Assembly: GCA_900550105.1 (NCBI GenBank)
Contig: URQW01000011.1
Span: forward strand, 1-58,899
Direction: 5' to 3'
Source: an uncultured Pelosinus sp.
GTDB lineage: Bacteria > Bacillota > Negativicutes > UMGS1260
Length of the DNA: 58,899 nucleotides
The position numbers and the translations under genes were made by a program. Position 1 is the first letter of the stretch; each line of letters starts with the position of its first letter. Positions 1 through 7,864 of the stretch are shown here, one piece after another. The notes under the pieces were generated by a model. The model worked only from the letters and a program-made list of their open reading frames with translations, made no database searches and was not told where the DNA came from.

Positions 1-75
1 GGCTTCAGTAACGTTGAAGAAACGGGTAACTCTACTGTATTTCAAGTTACCAGCTACAGGAGGGCGTTCGGCTGA
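1..75 (+). other. possible 3' end of a CDS cut by the window edge
   Basis: Frame 1 is open from base 1 to a TGA at 73-75 and reads GFSNVEETGNSTVFQVTSY followed by RRAFG. Frame 2 is also open, to a TAA at 113-115. I recognise neither product, so this is only a candidate for the tail of an upstream gene. From 76 to 209 I see no gene; there is a T-run at 154-162 without a convincing stem before it. Confidence 0.2.
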
Positions 76-209
76 ATATCTTACACCGGCTCACATCAAA
101 TCCGGCTTTCTGAGCTAAGACATAAAGCGTACTGTTCCTGTCATGGCCATTTGTTTTTTTTTGATTGTTTGTATAATAACACAAAAGTTTTGAAATTGCC
201 AGCAGAAAA

Positions 210-386
210 TTATTTATTTACAGAATAAGCATCAGAAAAAGCATTTACAGACTTTGTGCTATTATTTTTGGCCGGGCTTTGTTTGCTTTTTTGCAGTAGT
301 TCGCGAAATTTACCATCTTGAAATTGGTTGTCTCGCTTAGTAGCTGAAGCCATTGGCGTAATGGGCATAATCGGCGTAATTCTCAT
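210..386 (-). CDS. small hypothetical protein, 58 aa
   Basis: The product begins MRITPIMPITPMASATKRDN and is basic and polar, with no membrane segment or Cys. I chose the ATG at 386 over an in-frame GTG at 395 because an AGGGAG ribosome binding site (395-400 on the minus strand) sits 8 nt before the ATG and overlaps the GTG. The proline/isoleucine-rich start followed by a charged body resembles the short unassigned proteins common in Sporomusaceae, but I cannot name a family. It stands alone, head to tail with the transporter at 474-1949. Function unknown. Confidence 0.5.
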   Translation of the reverse strand: MRITPIMPITPMASATKRDNQFQDGKFRELLQKSKQSPAKNNSTKSVNAFSDAYSVNK

Positions 387-473
387 AGCACTCACTCCCT
401 TGCTTACTTTTTATCCTTCTACTTATTATATCGGGAGAAAAAGGTTAGGACTTAAGTGCTGATTTTGCTGACT

Positions 474-1949
474 TTACACGAGGCCGATCCATTTCCAGTA
501 AGTTGCTCCCAAGAGCATGATGATGGCATAAGCAATAAGGGTCAGTGGAATTCCTGTCTTAATAAAATCTTTTACCTCAAAGGTTTCGGTACCATAGGCA
601 ATCATGTTTTGTGGTGCATTCACAGGTAAAATAAAACCAAAGCTGACTACATACTGGAGGATCATGGTCAAGCCAACCACATTGAGTCCTGGCGTAGTTG
701 CTCCCTGCAGAATAGAAATGATAATAGGAATCATAGCAGCAGCTAGAGCCGTTGCGCTGGCAAATCCGAGATGAATAATAATGAGAAAGGCTGCTAACAC
801 AGCTAAGATAATTAGAGCCGGCATTGTTTTTAAACCAAAGAGAACCACAATGATTTTGGCAAGCCAAGCCGCTGCTTTTGTGGAAAGTAAGGCAGAGCCT
901 AAACTAATTCCGACACCAAACAGGATAAGCGTACCCCAGGGGATTCTGGCCTGCGCTTCTTTCCAGGACATGATGCCAATCTTTGGTAAGAGCATGAGTG
1001 AAATGATGGCAAGAGTCGTAGTTGATGTGTCAAAGGGATGGACAATTTTTTCGGTTGACCAGAGAAAGAGCAGTACGAACGACATGGTTAACAGCTTTTT
1101 TTCGGCAATGCTCATTGGTCCAAGATCGGCGAGCGCTTTCGCAATTGCTTCTTTACCGCCAGGTACTTCCTCCATTTCTGGCGGCATCAGTTTTAGTAGA
1201 ACAAAGTATAGCGCTGCTGACATCAGGATCGCAAAGGGCGCTGCGGCGAGAAACCAATCCATCCAGGAAATATAGACACCAAGTTGTTTTTCGATAAAAC
1301 CGAGAGCAATCATGTTTTGTGCGGCAGCTGTTTTAATGCCTACATTCCAGATGCTGTCAGCCTGAGCTGTGGCAATCATCATAACCGCGGCGAAACGACT
1401 TTTGCGATCGACGCCAAAGGCCGTGATGATCCCTAAAACAATGGGGACAAGACAGGAGACACGAGCCGTCGTACTGGGCACAAAGAAGCTGAGAATAAAG
1501 CCGACCGTAATTACGCCCATAAGTACGCGGTTTGTTTTTGCACCGATTTTGGAAAGAACGACAAGAGCGATGCGCTTATCAAGACCTGTCTGCATCATCG
1601 CGGCAGCTAAAAAGAGTGCGCCGCCCACAAGGGCTAGGGCTGTATTCGAGAAGCCGCCCAGCGCTAGGGTTAAGGCATTGGATGTTCCTAATAGTAGGGC
1701 AGGCTTTGCCGGATCAGGCGCCATGCCTAATAGAAAAGCCATCAAACTTAAAATAATAGCGCCGCTGACCGGATAGGAAATGGCATCTGTCATCCAAACA
1801 ATGACGGAAAATACCAGAATAGCCAGCATGCGATGACCAGCAGTGGGCAGGTCTGCTGGGGTAGGCATAACGAGTACGATAGCCATGGCGAGAAGAGAAA
1901 TAATAAGACCGTATTTTTGCCCGAAAGATTCCTTTGCTTCATTTGTCAT
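474..1949 (-). CDS. DASS (SLC13) family anion/dicarboxylate transporter
   Basis: This is a 491-residue polytopic membrane protein with many hydrophobic segments from about residue 15 to the C-terminus. It has two SNT-type substrate/cation loops characteristic of the divalent anion:Na+ symporter family: PSTTARVS in the first half and PVNAPQNMIAYGTE near the end, plus IWNVGIKTAAAQNMIALG between them. Family members carry succinate, malate, citrate, tartrate or sulfate across the cytoplasmic membrane; the substrate cannot be read from the sequence. An AAAGGAG ribosome binding site precedes the ATG. It is transcribed divergently from a TetR regulator at 2121, and an operator-like palindrome lies between them, so substrate-dependent control by that regulator is likely. 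Confidence 0.85.
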   Translation of the reverse strand: MTNEAKESFGQKYGLIISLLAMAIVLVMPTPADLPTAGHRMLAILVFSVIVWMTDAISYPVSGAIILSLMAFLLGMAPDPAKPALLLGTSNALTLALGGFSNTALALVGGALFLAAAMMQTGLDKRIALVVLSKIGAKTNRVLMGVITVGFILSFFVPSTTARVSCLVPIVLGIITAFGVDRKSRFAAVMMIATAQADSIWNVGIKTAAAQNMIALGFIEKQLGVYISWMDWFLAAAPFAILMSAALYFVLLKLMPPEMEEVPGGKEAIAKALADLGPMSIAEKKLLTMSFVLLFLWSTEKIVHPFDTSTTTLAIISLMLLPKIGIMSWKEAQARIPWGTLILFGVGISLGSALLSTKAAAWLAKIIVVLFGLKTMPALIILAVLAAFLIIIHLGFASATALAAAMIPIIISILQGATTPGLNVVGLTMILQYVVSFGFILPVNAPQNMIAYGTETFEVKDFIKTGIPLTLIAYAIIMLLGATYWKWIGLV

Positions 1950-1984
1950 AAGAAAGATTTCACTCCTTTACTGTGATGTACATG

Positions 1985-2002
1985 TATACATATATACGTA
2001 TA
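1985..2002. promoter_or_regulatory. operator-like palindrome between transporter and TetR gene
   Basis: An 18-bp inverted repeat with one mismatched pair (TATACATATATACGTATA) lies in the divergent intergenic region, about 35 bp before the transporter start and 120 bp before the tetR start. Its position and symmetry fit the binding site of the neighbouring TetR protein; this is inference. Confidence 0.4.
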
Positions 2003-2120
2003 TTATGCAAAAAAGAGTCAAATCCTCCTACTTGTGTAATTTTTGTTTTACTGAACCTGCATTGACAGAGAAGTCTTGAATTTCTATAATAGATTATAGA
2101 TATTTTTCACGGAGGTGCCC

Positions 2121-2759
2121 ATGGCAGAACAAGCAGCAATTGATCCAACAGCAGTAGACATGCGCACGAAACGAGAGCAAATTTTAGATGCTGCTTACAC
2201 GGTGTTTTCTCAAAAAGGCTACCATCGGGCTACAGTGGATGAGATCATTGCTCTAGCTGATACGGGAAAGGGAACTGTTTATAATTATTTTCATAATAAG
2301 GAACAACTCTTCTACACGCTAGTCACTGAGCGGAGTCGGCCCTTTGAAGAAGCTGCTAAGAAGATCGTAGAGAGTGCAAGGGATCCGCTGGAGAAGATCA
2401 AAATCCTGATTCGTCTTTATCTTGAATTTTACGTTAAAAATGCTGATTTATGGCGTGTATTTATGCATGAAATGCGTGGCTTTTCCAGTAGCGTATCTCT
2501 TTCGGAAAAGCAGTGCGATAAATATCGAGAATGTTTTAAAGCAACAATTTCGCTATTGGAAAAAGTTTTAGAAGAAGGAATTGAAAAAAAAGCTTTCCGA
2601 ACATGTCAGGCAGACCGAACAGCGTATTGCCTATTTAGCGTGATTTTAACGATGGTTTTTCAGAAATTTGCTGCTGATGGACCAGACAGTTTGGAACAGA
2701 GTGCTTGTATGATTGCTGATACTTTTTTCTATGGAATTGTAAATCGCGAAACGAATTGA
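2121..2759 (+). CDS. TetR/AcrR family transcriptional regulator
   Basis: A 212-residue one-component repressor. The N-terminal DNA-binding domain is clear at about residues 15-60: REQILDAAYTVFSQKGYH, then TVDEIIALADTGKGTVYNYF and HNKEQLFYTLV, the classic TetR helix-turn-helix layout. The rest is the helical ligand-binding and dimerisation domain (FADGPDSLEQSACMIADTFF near the end). I chose the ATG at 2121, 5 nt after GGAGG, over a GTG at 2115 that lies inside that ribosome binding site. It probably represses the divergent DASS transporter and itself. The ligand is unknown. Confidence 0.85.
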   Translation: MAEQAAIDPTAVDMRTKREQILDAAYTVFSQKGYHRATVDEIIALADTGKGTVYNYFHNKEQLFYTLVTERSRPFEEAAKKIVESARDPLEKIKILIRLYLEFYVKNADLWRVFMHEMRGFSSSVSLSEKQCDKYRECFKATISLLEKVLEEGIEKKAFRTCQADRTAYCLFSVILTMVFQKFAADGPDSLEQSACMIADTFFYGIVNRETN

Positions 2760-2773
2760 ATGAAATAAGAAAG

Positions 2774-2820
2774 AAACAGGGTTTTTCAAATCGCTTTTAG
2801 CGTCTGAAAAACCCTGTTTT
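2774..2820. terminator. bidirectional intrinsic terminator between tetR and metQ
   Basis: AAACAGGGTTTTTCA pairs with TGAAAAACCCTGTTT around a short loop, and both strands end the stem in a T-rich run. It sits between the convergent tetR gene and metQ and can serve both. Confidence 0.8.
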
Positions 2821-2840
2821 GTTTGATTGGCTCTATTTAT

Positions 2841-3665
2841 TTACCAGGCGGCAATAACCGAACCTTTGAAGTGGTCTTTAATGAAAGCTTTCATTTCATC
2901 AGATTGGTATATTTTAACGAGTTTTTGATAGTCTGGATTTTCTTTATCTTTGCCTCTTACAGCAATAATATTAGCATAAGGCGATTCGCCGCCTTCTAAG
3001 GCAATGGCATCTTTTAAGGGATTCAGTCCGGCTGTAACGGCGTAGTTTGTATTGATGGCAGCTGCATCGATATCATCAAGGGAACGGGGAATCTGGGCGG
3101 CATCTAGTTCTTTTACTTTTAAGTGTTTGGGATTTTCGGCAATATCAGCCGCTGTTGCGGTAAGACCGGCATTAGGTTTTAATTTAATTACACCTTTTTG
3201 TTCGAGCAACAGCAGGCCCCGACCGCCATTGGTCGGATCATTCGGCACAGCGATTGTAGCGCCATCAGGCAACTGCGAAAGGTCCTTTACTTTTTTGGAG
3301 TAGATACCCATCGGGAAAATGACTGTTTTACCGATATTCACAATATCATAGCCGCGGTCTTTAATAATATTTTTTAAATAAGGATCATGTTGGAAACTAT
3401 TTACATCAATGTCGCCCTGCTGGAGCGCTACGTTAGGCTGGATATAATCGTTGAACTCAACAACTTGGATTTTAAGACCTTGTTTTTCTGCTAACTTTTT
3501 GACTTCATCCATTAACTCAGCATGGGGGCCGGCAGTTACACCGACTTTAATGACCTTGTCCTTAGAGGAATCGGCGGCATTTTTACTGTCACCGCAACCA
3601 GCGGTAAAGGCAAGTGTTGTAATGAGACTAAGACCAAGGCAAAGCAATTTCAATGGCTTTTTCAT
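2841..3665 (-). CDS. metQ: MetQ methionine-binding lipoprotein of the MetNIQ ABC transporter
   Basis: The 274-residue protein begins with a lipoprotein signal (MKKPLKLLCLGLSLITTLAF) ending in a lipobox TAGC with the lipidated Cys at residue 24. The mature part is a NlpA/MetQ-type binding protein: VGVTAGPHAELMDEV, NVALQQGDIDVNSFQHDPYL and IAVPNDPTNGGRGLLLLEQKG are family hallmarks. It captures D- or L-methionine outside the membrane and hands it to MetI. It is the last gene of metN-metI-metQ on the minus strand, 31 bp after metI, and is expected to share control by the SAM riboswitch at 5449-5569. Confidence 0.95.
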   Translation of the reverse strand: MKKPLKLLCLGLSLITTLAFTAGCGDSKNAADSSKDKVIKVGVTAGPHAELMDEVKKLAEKQGLKIQVVEFNDYIQPNVALQQGDIDVNSFQHDPYLKNIIKDRGYDIVNIGKTVIFPMGIYSKKVKDLSQLPDGATIAVPNDPTNGGRGLLLLEQKGVIKLKPNAGLTATAADIAENPKHLKVKELDAAQIPRSLDDIDAAAINTNYAVTAGLNPLKDAIALEGGESPYANIIAVRGKDKENPDYQKLVKIYQSDEMKAFIKDHFKGSVIAAW

Positions 3666-3696
3666 GAATTTCCCTCCTGATTTTTAGTTTTGAAAT

Positions 3697-4350
3697 TTAG
3701 CGTTTATTGACGCGGCGAGCAAAAAGATCACCGCAAGATTGAACAAGTTGGACCATCACAATCAAAATAATAACAGTAATCAACATGATATCGCCGCGGA
3801 ACCGTTGATAGCCGTAACGAATTGCCAAATCGCCGAGACCGCCGCCGCCGATTGCTCCGGCCATAGCAGAATAGCCGATTAAGTTGATGATCGTAATCGT
3901 AAGACCTAAAATAATGCCAGACATGGCTTCAGGTAATAGTACTTTCGTAATGATCTGAAAAGGCGAAGCCCCCATGGATTGAGCGGCTTCAATCAGTCCT
4001 TGATCGACTTCCTTTAACGCCGATTCGATGATGCGGCCCACAAACGGAATAGCGGCAATACTTAAGGGAACAATGGCCGCATTGGTGCCGATCGATGTTC
4101 CGGCGATCATACGGGTAAGGGGAATAATCGCTACCATTAAAATAATGAAAGGGACGGAACGTGTTGCATTGACAATCGAACCTAATATGCGGTTTAAAGC
4201 TGGTTTTTCTAAGATATGTCCTTTATTCGTGGCGACAAGAATGACGCCGAGGGGTATGCCGAGAATCGTAGCAATGGCTGTTGAAATGATGACCATATAT
4301 ACGGTTTGTCCAAAAGACTCAGCCAGCAATTGAAGTATTTCTTGCGACAT
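3697..4350 (-). CDS. metI: MetI methionine ABC transporter permease
   Basis: A 217-residue permease with about five membrane segments and the BPD_transp_1 coupling region (ALKEVDQGLIEAAQSMGASPFQIITKVLLPEA), the EAA loop that docks on the MetN ATPase. The family segments NATRSVPFIILMVAIIPLTR and AGAIGGGGLGDLAIRYGYQR near the C-terminus are typical of MetI. Its start overlaps the end of metN by 32 bp, indicating translational coupling. It forms the membrane channel of MetNI and works with MetQ. Confidence 0.95.
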   Translation of the reverse strand: MSQEILQLLAESFGQTVYMVIISTAIATILGIPLGVILVATNKGHILEKPALNRILGSIVNATRSVPFIILMVAIIPLTRMIAGTSIGTNAAIVPLSIAAIPFVGRIIESALKEVDQGLIEAAQSMGASPFQIITKVLLPEAMSGIILGLTITIINLIGYSAMAGAIGGGGLGDLAIRYGYQRFRGDIMLITVIILIVMVQLVQSCGDLFARRVNKR

Positions 4351-5377
4351 AGCCGATCACCTCGATTCCTAAATCTTTAGTTTGTAGATACTTTAAGGCG
4401 CTTTCAATATTTTCTTTAACGCCTGACAGTTCAATTACAAGAGTCCCGTAAGGCGTGCTGTCAATATGGTCAATATTGCCGTAGAGAATGCTAGCGTCTA
4501 CATTGAAACGACGAATTAAGCTTGCAATAATAGGCTCTTCAGCAGAAGCGCCTATAAAGGAAAGTTTTACGAGCAGATTATCACCAGTGACGCTCTCTTG
4601 GCGGATTTCACGATCGCTTAAGAGTTCGTCTAGATTATTTTGCTCTAAAGTACTGATAAAATCACGGGTTGTAGCTGATTGCGGATTAGTGAAGATATCT
4701 AGGACCGGTCCTTCTTCGACAATATGACCATTTTCAATTACAGCAACGCGGTGACAGATTTCTTTGATGACATGCATTTCGTGGGTGATAAGAACAATAG
4801 TAAGGTCTAATTTTTTATTAATACTTTTTAACAGCTGTAAAATCGAGTGAGTTGTTTGCGGGTCGAGCGCCGAGGTGGCTTCATCGCACAATAGAACCTT
4901 TGGTTGACTAGCTAGAGCGCGGGCGATGCCGACACGCTGTTTTTGACCGCCGCTAAGCTGGGAGGGATACTGATTTGCTTTATCAGCTAAGCCGACAAGC
5001 TCTAAGAGCGGCAAAACCGCATTTTTAATTTCATTCTTACTTTTTCCGGCTAGCTCTAGCGGAAAGGCTACGTTGTCGAATACGGTACGGGAAGAAAGTA
5101 AATTAAAATGTTGGAAAATCATACTAATCTGCTTGCGAGCATCGCGAAGCTGTTTTTCGGTTAAGACCGTGAGATCTTGGCCAGCGACGAGAACTTCGCC
5201 TTCTGTCGGTCTTTCCAGCATGTTCATGCAACGGACTAAGGTGCTTTTGCCAGCGCCGCTCTTACCAATAATGCCGAAAATTTCTCCTTTTTCTACAGTA
5301 AGATTAATGTTCTCTAACGCAGGTATAGAACCAGCATCAGACTGGTATACTTTGGAGAGGTTTTTCAAAGTAATCAT
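4319..5377 (-). CDS. metN: MetN methionine ABC transporter ATPase with NIL domain
   Basis: The 352-residue ATPase has Walker A GKSGAGKS at residues 38-45, signature LSGGQ at 141-145, Walker B VLLCDE at 161-166 and the switch His in ITHEMH. The last 80 residues form the NIL (ferredoxin-like) domain that binds methionine and inhibits transport when cytoplasmic methionine is high. I chose the ATG at 5377: the preceding AAGGAAGTG matches the anti-SD with suitable spacing, whereas a GTG at 5386 lies inside that site. It is the first gene of metNIQ, behind a SAM-I riboswitch and terminator. Confidence 0.95.
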   Translation of the reverse strand: MITLKNLSKVYQSDAGSIPALENINLTVEKGEIFGIIGKSGAGKSTLVRCMNMLERPTEGEVLVAGQDLTVLTEKQLRDARKQISMIFQHFNLLSSRTVFDNVAFPLELAGKSKNEIKNAVLPLLELVGLADKANQYPSQLSGGQKQRVGIARALASQPKVLLCDEATSALDPQTTHSILQLLKSINKKLDLTIVLITHEMHVIKEICHRVAVIENGHIVEEGPVLDIFTNPQSATTRDFISTLEQNNLDELLSDREIRQESVTGDNLLVKLSFIGASAEEPIIASLIRRFNVDASILYGNIDHIDSTPYGTLVIELSGVKENIESALKYLQTKDLGIEVIGYVARNTSIAG

Positions 5378-5400
5378 ACATGTCACTTCCTTTACAAAAT

Positions 5401-5427
5401 AGAAAACCTCTGCTCAGGGAGCAGAGG
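5401..5427 (-). terminator. riboswitch-controlled terminator before metN
   Basis: On the minus strand CCTCTGCTC pairs with GAGCAGAGG around a tiny loop and is followed by TTTTCT. It lies just downstream of the SAM-I aptamer and before metN, as expected for the expression platform of a transcriptional SAM-off switch. Confidence 0.85.
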
Positions 5428-5448
5428 AAGTTAGCTTGTCATAGCAAT

Positions 5449-5569
5449 CGCTTCATCTGCCAGGATATCATCCTGTAGGAATTGGCACCGTTCGTATTAT
5501 ACAAATTTGCAAAATACGATGGTTGCCGCAGCTTCATTGGGCCAGTCCCTCAGCCAACTCTTGATGAAT
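5449..5569 (-). ncRNA. SAM-I (S-box) riboswitch upstream of metNIQ
   Basis: Read on the minus strand, the region contains the conserved S-box elements in order: CATCAAGAG, then GAGGGACTGGCCCAATGAAG, then CGGCAACC, a variable hairpin, then GGTGCCAATTCCTACAGG, and the closing GGCAGATGAAG that pairs back with the start (P1). These match the S-box consensus directly. A terminator hairpin follows at 5401-5427. In this class, bound S-adenosylmethionine stabilises P1 and lets the terminator form, so methionine uptake is shut off when SAM is abundant. Confidence 0.95.
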
Positions 5570-5596
5570 TACAAGTGTATGGAGTTGTTAGAATTG

Positions 5597-5625
5597 ATAA
5601 TAGCAAAGGATAGAATGTCTGTCAA
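5597..5625 (-). promoter_or_regulatory. sigma-A-type promoter of the metNIQ leader
   Basis: On the minus strand a perfect -35 TTGACA (5620-5625) is followed after 17 bp by TATTAT (5597-5602). The predicted start near 5590 is about 20 nt before the riboswitch aptamer. Confidence 0.85.
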
Positions 5626-5823
5626 GGGAGAAGTAATAAAAAAGTATATATTGAATATTCAAGCTATTTATAACAAGTTTAGTATCAATTTACTTAAAAT
5701 TTCACGGGTTAAAGAATAAAAGTGATAAAAAGAAAAAGAGATAAAGAATTAAAGGGAAGCAGGAACTGTTATTTCTTATACCGAATAAAGGAAACACATA
5801 AGAAAATGATGGGGGTTCAAGCT

Positions 5824-6129
5824 ATGTCCATTAATCAAAAAATACAGGATCCGCATACGGATCAATTATTTAGAGCAATTCTTTCCATTGAGACACTAGA
5901 GGAGTGTTATCAGTTTTTTGAGGATATTTGTACAATCAGCGAACTCAAAGCAATGGCGCAGCGACTGGAAGTAGCCCGAATGTTGGAAAAAGGAGCTATT
6001 TATGACGATATTGTAGAAAAAACCGGGGCAAGTACTGCCACGATCAGCCGTGTCAAGCGTTGTCTCTATTACGGGGCTGATGGCTATCGGACAATTTTGC
6101 CGCGAATTGAAGCAGAGGAGAAGGAATAG
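5824..6129 (+). CDS. yerC: YerC/YecD family TrpR-like transcriptional regulator
   Basis: The 101-residue product matches the YerC family closely: DQLFRAILSIETLEECYQFF, DICTISELKAMAQRLEVARM and the TrpR-like helix-turn-helix GASTATISRVKRCLYYGADG. I chose ATG 5824 because it gives the usual family length (about 100 aa); longer in-frame starts (from 5722 or 5806) would add a basic tail not seen in the family. It is followed after 5 bp by hisZ. TrpR-family regulators of this type have been predicted by comparative genomics to control histidine genes in Firmicutes, so it may be the repressor of the his operon at 9020 and act at the palindrome at 8959-8976; that link is inference. Confidence 0.85.
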   Translation: MSINQKIQDPHTDQLFRAILSIETLEECYQFFEDICTISELKAMAQRLEVARMLEKGAIYDDIVEKTGASTATISRVKRCLYYGADGYRTILPRIEAEEKE

Positions 6130-6134
6130 AGTCT

Positions 6135-7322
6135 ATGAAAACAGCGCAGTTTTTACCTCAAATTGCTTACGGAACGCGCGACTTTTTGCCGCAGGAGGCG
6201 AAACGCAAACGGATTTTAGAAGATCGGTTAGCTCAGCTTTTTGACAAATGGGGCTATGATGAAGTCATTACGCCGACCTTTGAGTATTGGGAAACTTTAT
6301 CGATTGCTTCTGAAAGCAATTCTTACGAGCAAAATGTATTTAAATTTTTTGATCAAACCAATCGTTTGCTTGTACTTCGGCCGGAAATGACGACGCCCAT
6401 GGCTAGAGTTGCAGCGACCCGTCTCAAAGAAAATGAAGCGCCGCTACGGTTAAGCTATATTGCCAGTGTCTTTCGGCAGGAGGAGTATCAGGCTGGCCGA
6501 CAATGCGAATTCCATCAGGCTGGCGTAGAACTTATGGGGGTGCCCGGTCCAGAGGCTGATGCCGAAATTATTGCCTTGGCGGTAGAATCGCTTGCCGCCT
6601 GCGGCTTAAAAGAATTTCAGTTGAGCCTTGGTCACATGCAGTTTATTAGTGGCATGATGGCGGCAAGTCATTTGTCAAGTAGTCAGAAACAAAACCTGAA
6701 GAGACTCTTAATGTCTCGCGATCTCGTGGCGCTGCAAGCTGCTGTAACTGAGTCCAATCTGCCTGAGAATATCCAAAAGACGCTACTGGAACTGCCGCTT
6801 CTCCACGGTCGCGAAGAACTTTTGGCGAAAGCGGAAAAATTGGCCAATACGAAAGAAAGTGCTCAGGCGCTTTCTGATTTAACGCATATTTTCGAGCTTT
6901 TAAAAAGCTATGGCGTAGCTAAGTATGTAGAATTTGACCTTGGCATGATTCGCGATTTCGACTATTATACGGGAGTTGTTTTTGAAGGCTATACGCCGGG
7001 TCTTGGCTTTCCTGTATGCGGCGGCGGCCGCTATGATCAATTGCTGGCCTCATTTGGACCAGGTGCGCCTGCTACTGGTTTCGCCCTAGGCATGGAGCGA
7101 GTTTTACTAGCTTTAGAGCGGCAGGCCGCAGAAGTGGCTGTTGCCAAAGACAATGTGTACATTGCTTGGCAAGACGGCGCTAGTGCTAAGGCGATCGCAA
7201 AAGCTTCCGCCCTTAGAAGTGAAGGTCGCCGTGTTGCCATGGCGCTTTGGGCGCAGGAGCGCGCCGAGGCTGAGAAAACCATGCAAGAAAAAGGCTATAG
7301 TGAGTTGATTTATTGTGACTAG
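6135..7322 (+). CDS. hisZ: ATP phosphoribosyltransferase regulatory subunit HisZ
   Basis: A 395-residue paralogue of histidyl-tRNA synthetase catalytic domain without aminoacylation function. Class II synthetase-like motifs are visible: YGTRDFLPQEAKRKRILE near the start, LLVLRPEMTTPMARVAA (motif 2 region), FRQEEYQAGRQCEFHQAGVE and GFALGMERVLLAL (motif 3). In bacteria with the short HisG, HisZ is required for activity and for histidine feedback. The HisG at 9020 is the short form (222 aa), so the pair is consistent, though hisZ sits in a separate transcription unit with yerC, about 1.7 kb upstream of hisG. Its stop overlaps the start of the HD-domain gene by 8 bp. Confidence 0.95.
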   Translation: MKTAQFLPQIAYGTRDFLPQEAKRKRILEDRLAQLFDKWGYDEVITPTFEYWETLSIASESNSYEQNVFKFFDQTNRLLVLRPEMTTPMARVAATRLKENEAPLRLSYIASVFRQEEYQAGRQCEFHQAGVELMGVPGPEADAEIIALAVESLAACGLKEFQLSLGHMQFISGMMAASHLSSSQKQNLKRLLMSRDLVALQAAVTESNLPENIQKTLLELPLLHGREELLAKAEKLANTKESAQALSDLTHIFELLKSYGVAKYVEFDLGMIRDFDYYTGVVFEGYTPGLGFPVCGGGRYDQLLASFGPGAPATGFALGMERVLLALERQAAEVAVAKDNVYIAWQDGASAKAIAKASALRSEGRRVAMALWAQERAEAEKTMQEKGYSELIYCD

Positions 7323-7857
7323 CTGGCAACAGCGAATTCGCCAGCTTACAGCGGCTCTTGCCGCTGTGTTAACAGCGAAAGATCATCAGTTTGTGCAAGA
7401 ATATCTACAGGTAAAGGAACGAGCCTTATTTTATCAAATGAATCTTCCCGATCAATATCATGCCCTACAAGTCGCCTATAGCGCTCGTCGTTTGGCGGTT
7501 TCTCATACAAAAAGCCGCTCTATTCAGCTGAATTTGCTGATTAGAGCGGCATTGCTGCATGATGTGGGACGATTGAAAGGCGATGTGACGACTTTCGATA
7601 AAATATGGACAGTCTTATTTGACTGTTTTTGGGAAAAGAGGGGAAGAAAGTGGGCCAGTCAGACAGCACTACCGCGAGATCATTGGCGACGGGCTTTATA
7701 TCTGCATTATTGTCATGGCGAAGTGGGCGCTGATCGACTGCAAAGGCTAGGGTGCGACGAATTGCTTGTAGCTCTTGTCCGCGTTCACCACCAGCCGCCG
7801 CGGGAAACGGATTCGTTAGAACTTAGCTTGCTGCGGCAGGCTGATGAATTGCATTAA
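7315..7857 (+). CDS. HD-domain hydrolase-like protein
   Basis: A 180-residue protein starting at a GTG that overlaps the 3' end of hisZ. It has an HD-superfamily metal-binding pattern: H in QYHALQVAYS, the HD pair in RAALLHDVGR, a further His in HYCHGE, and HH in VRVHHQPPR. HD proteins are metal-dependent phosphohydrolases acting on nucleotides or phosphate monoesters. No substrate can be assigned. The his cluster here lacks a histidinol-phosphate phosphatase, but known ones are PHP, HAD or IMPase types, so I do not propose that role with confidence. Confidence 0.7.
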   Translation: MTSWQQRIRQLTAALAAVLTAKDHQFVQEYLQVKERALFYQMNLPDQYHALQVAYSARRLAVSHTKSRSIQLNLLIRAALLHDVGRLKGDVTTFDKIWTVLFDCFWEKRGRKWASQTALPRDHWRRALYLHYCHGEVGADRLQRLGCDELLVALVRVHHQPPRETDSLELSLLRQADELH

Positions 7858-7864
7858 TAGTTTT

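Noticed and set aside
781..1776. Several plus-strand ORFs of 74-164 aa
   Set aside because: They are antisense to the DASS transporter, whose membrane-protein sequence is clearly the coding frame.
5507..5719. 70-aa plus-strand ORF
   Set aside because: It lies on the antisense of the SAM-I riboswitch and its promoter; no ribosome binding site or family resemblance.
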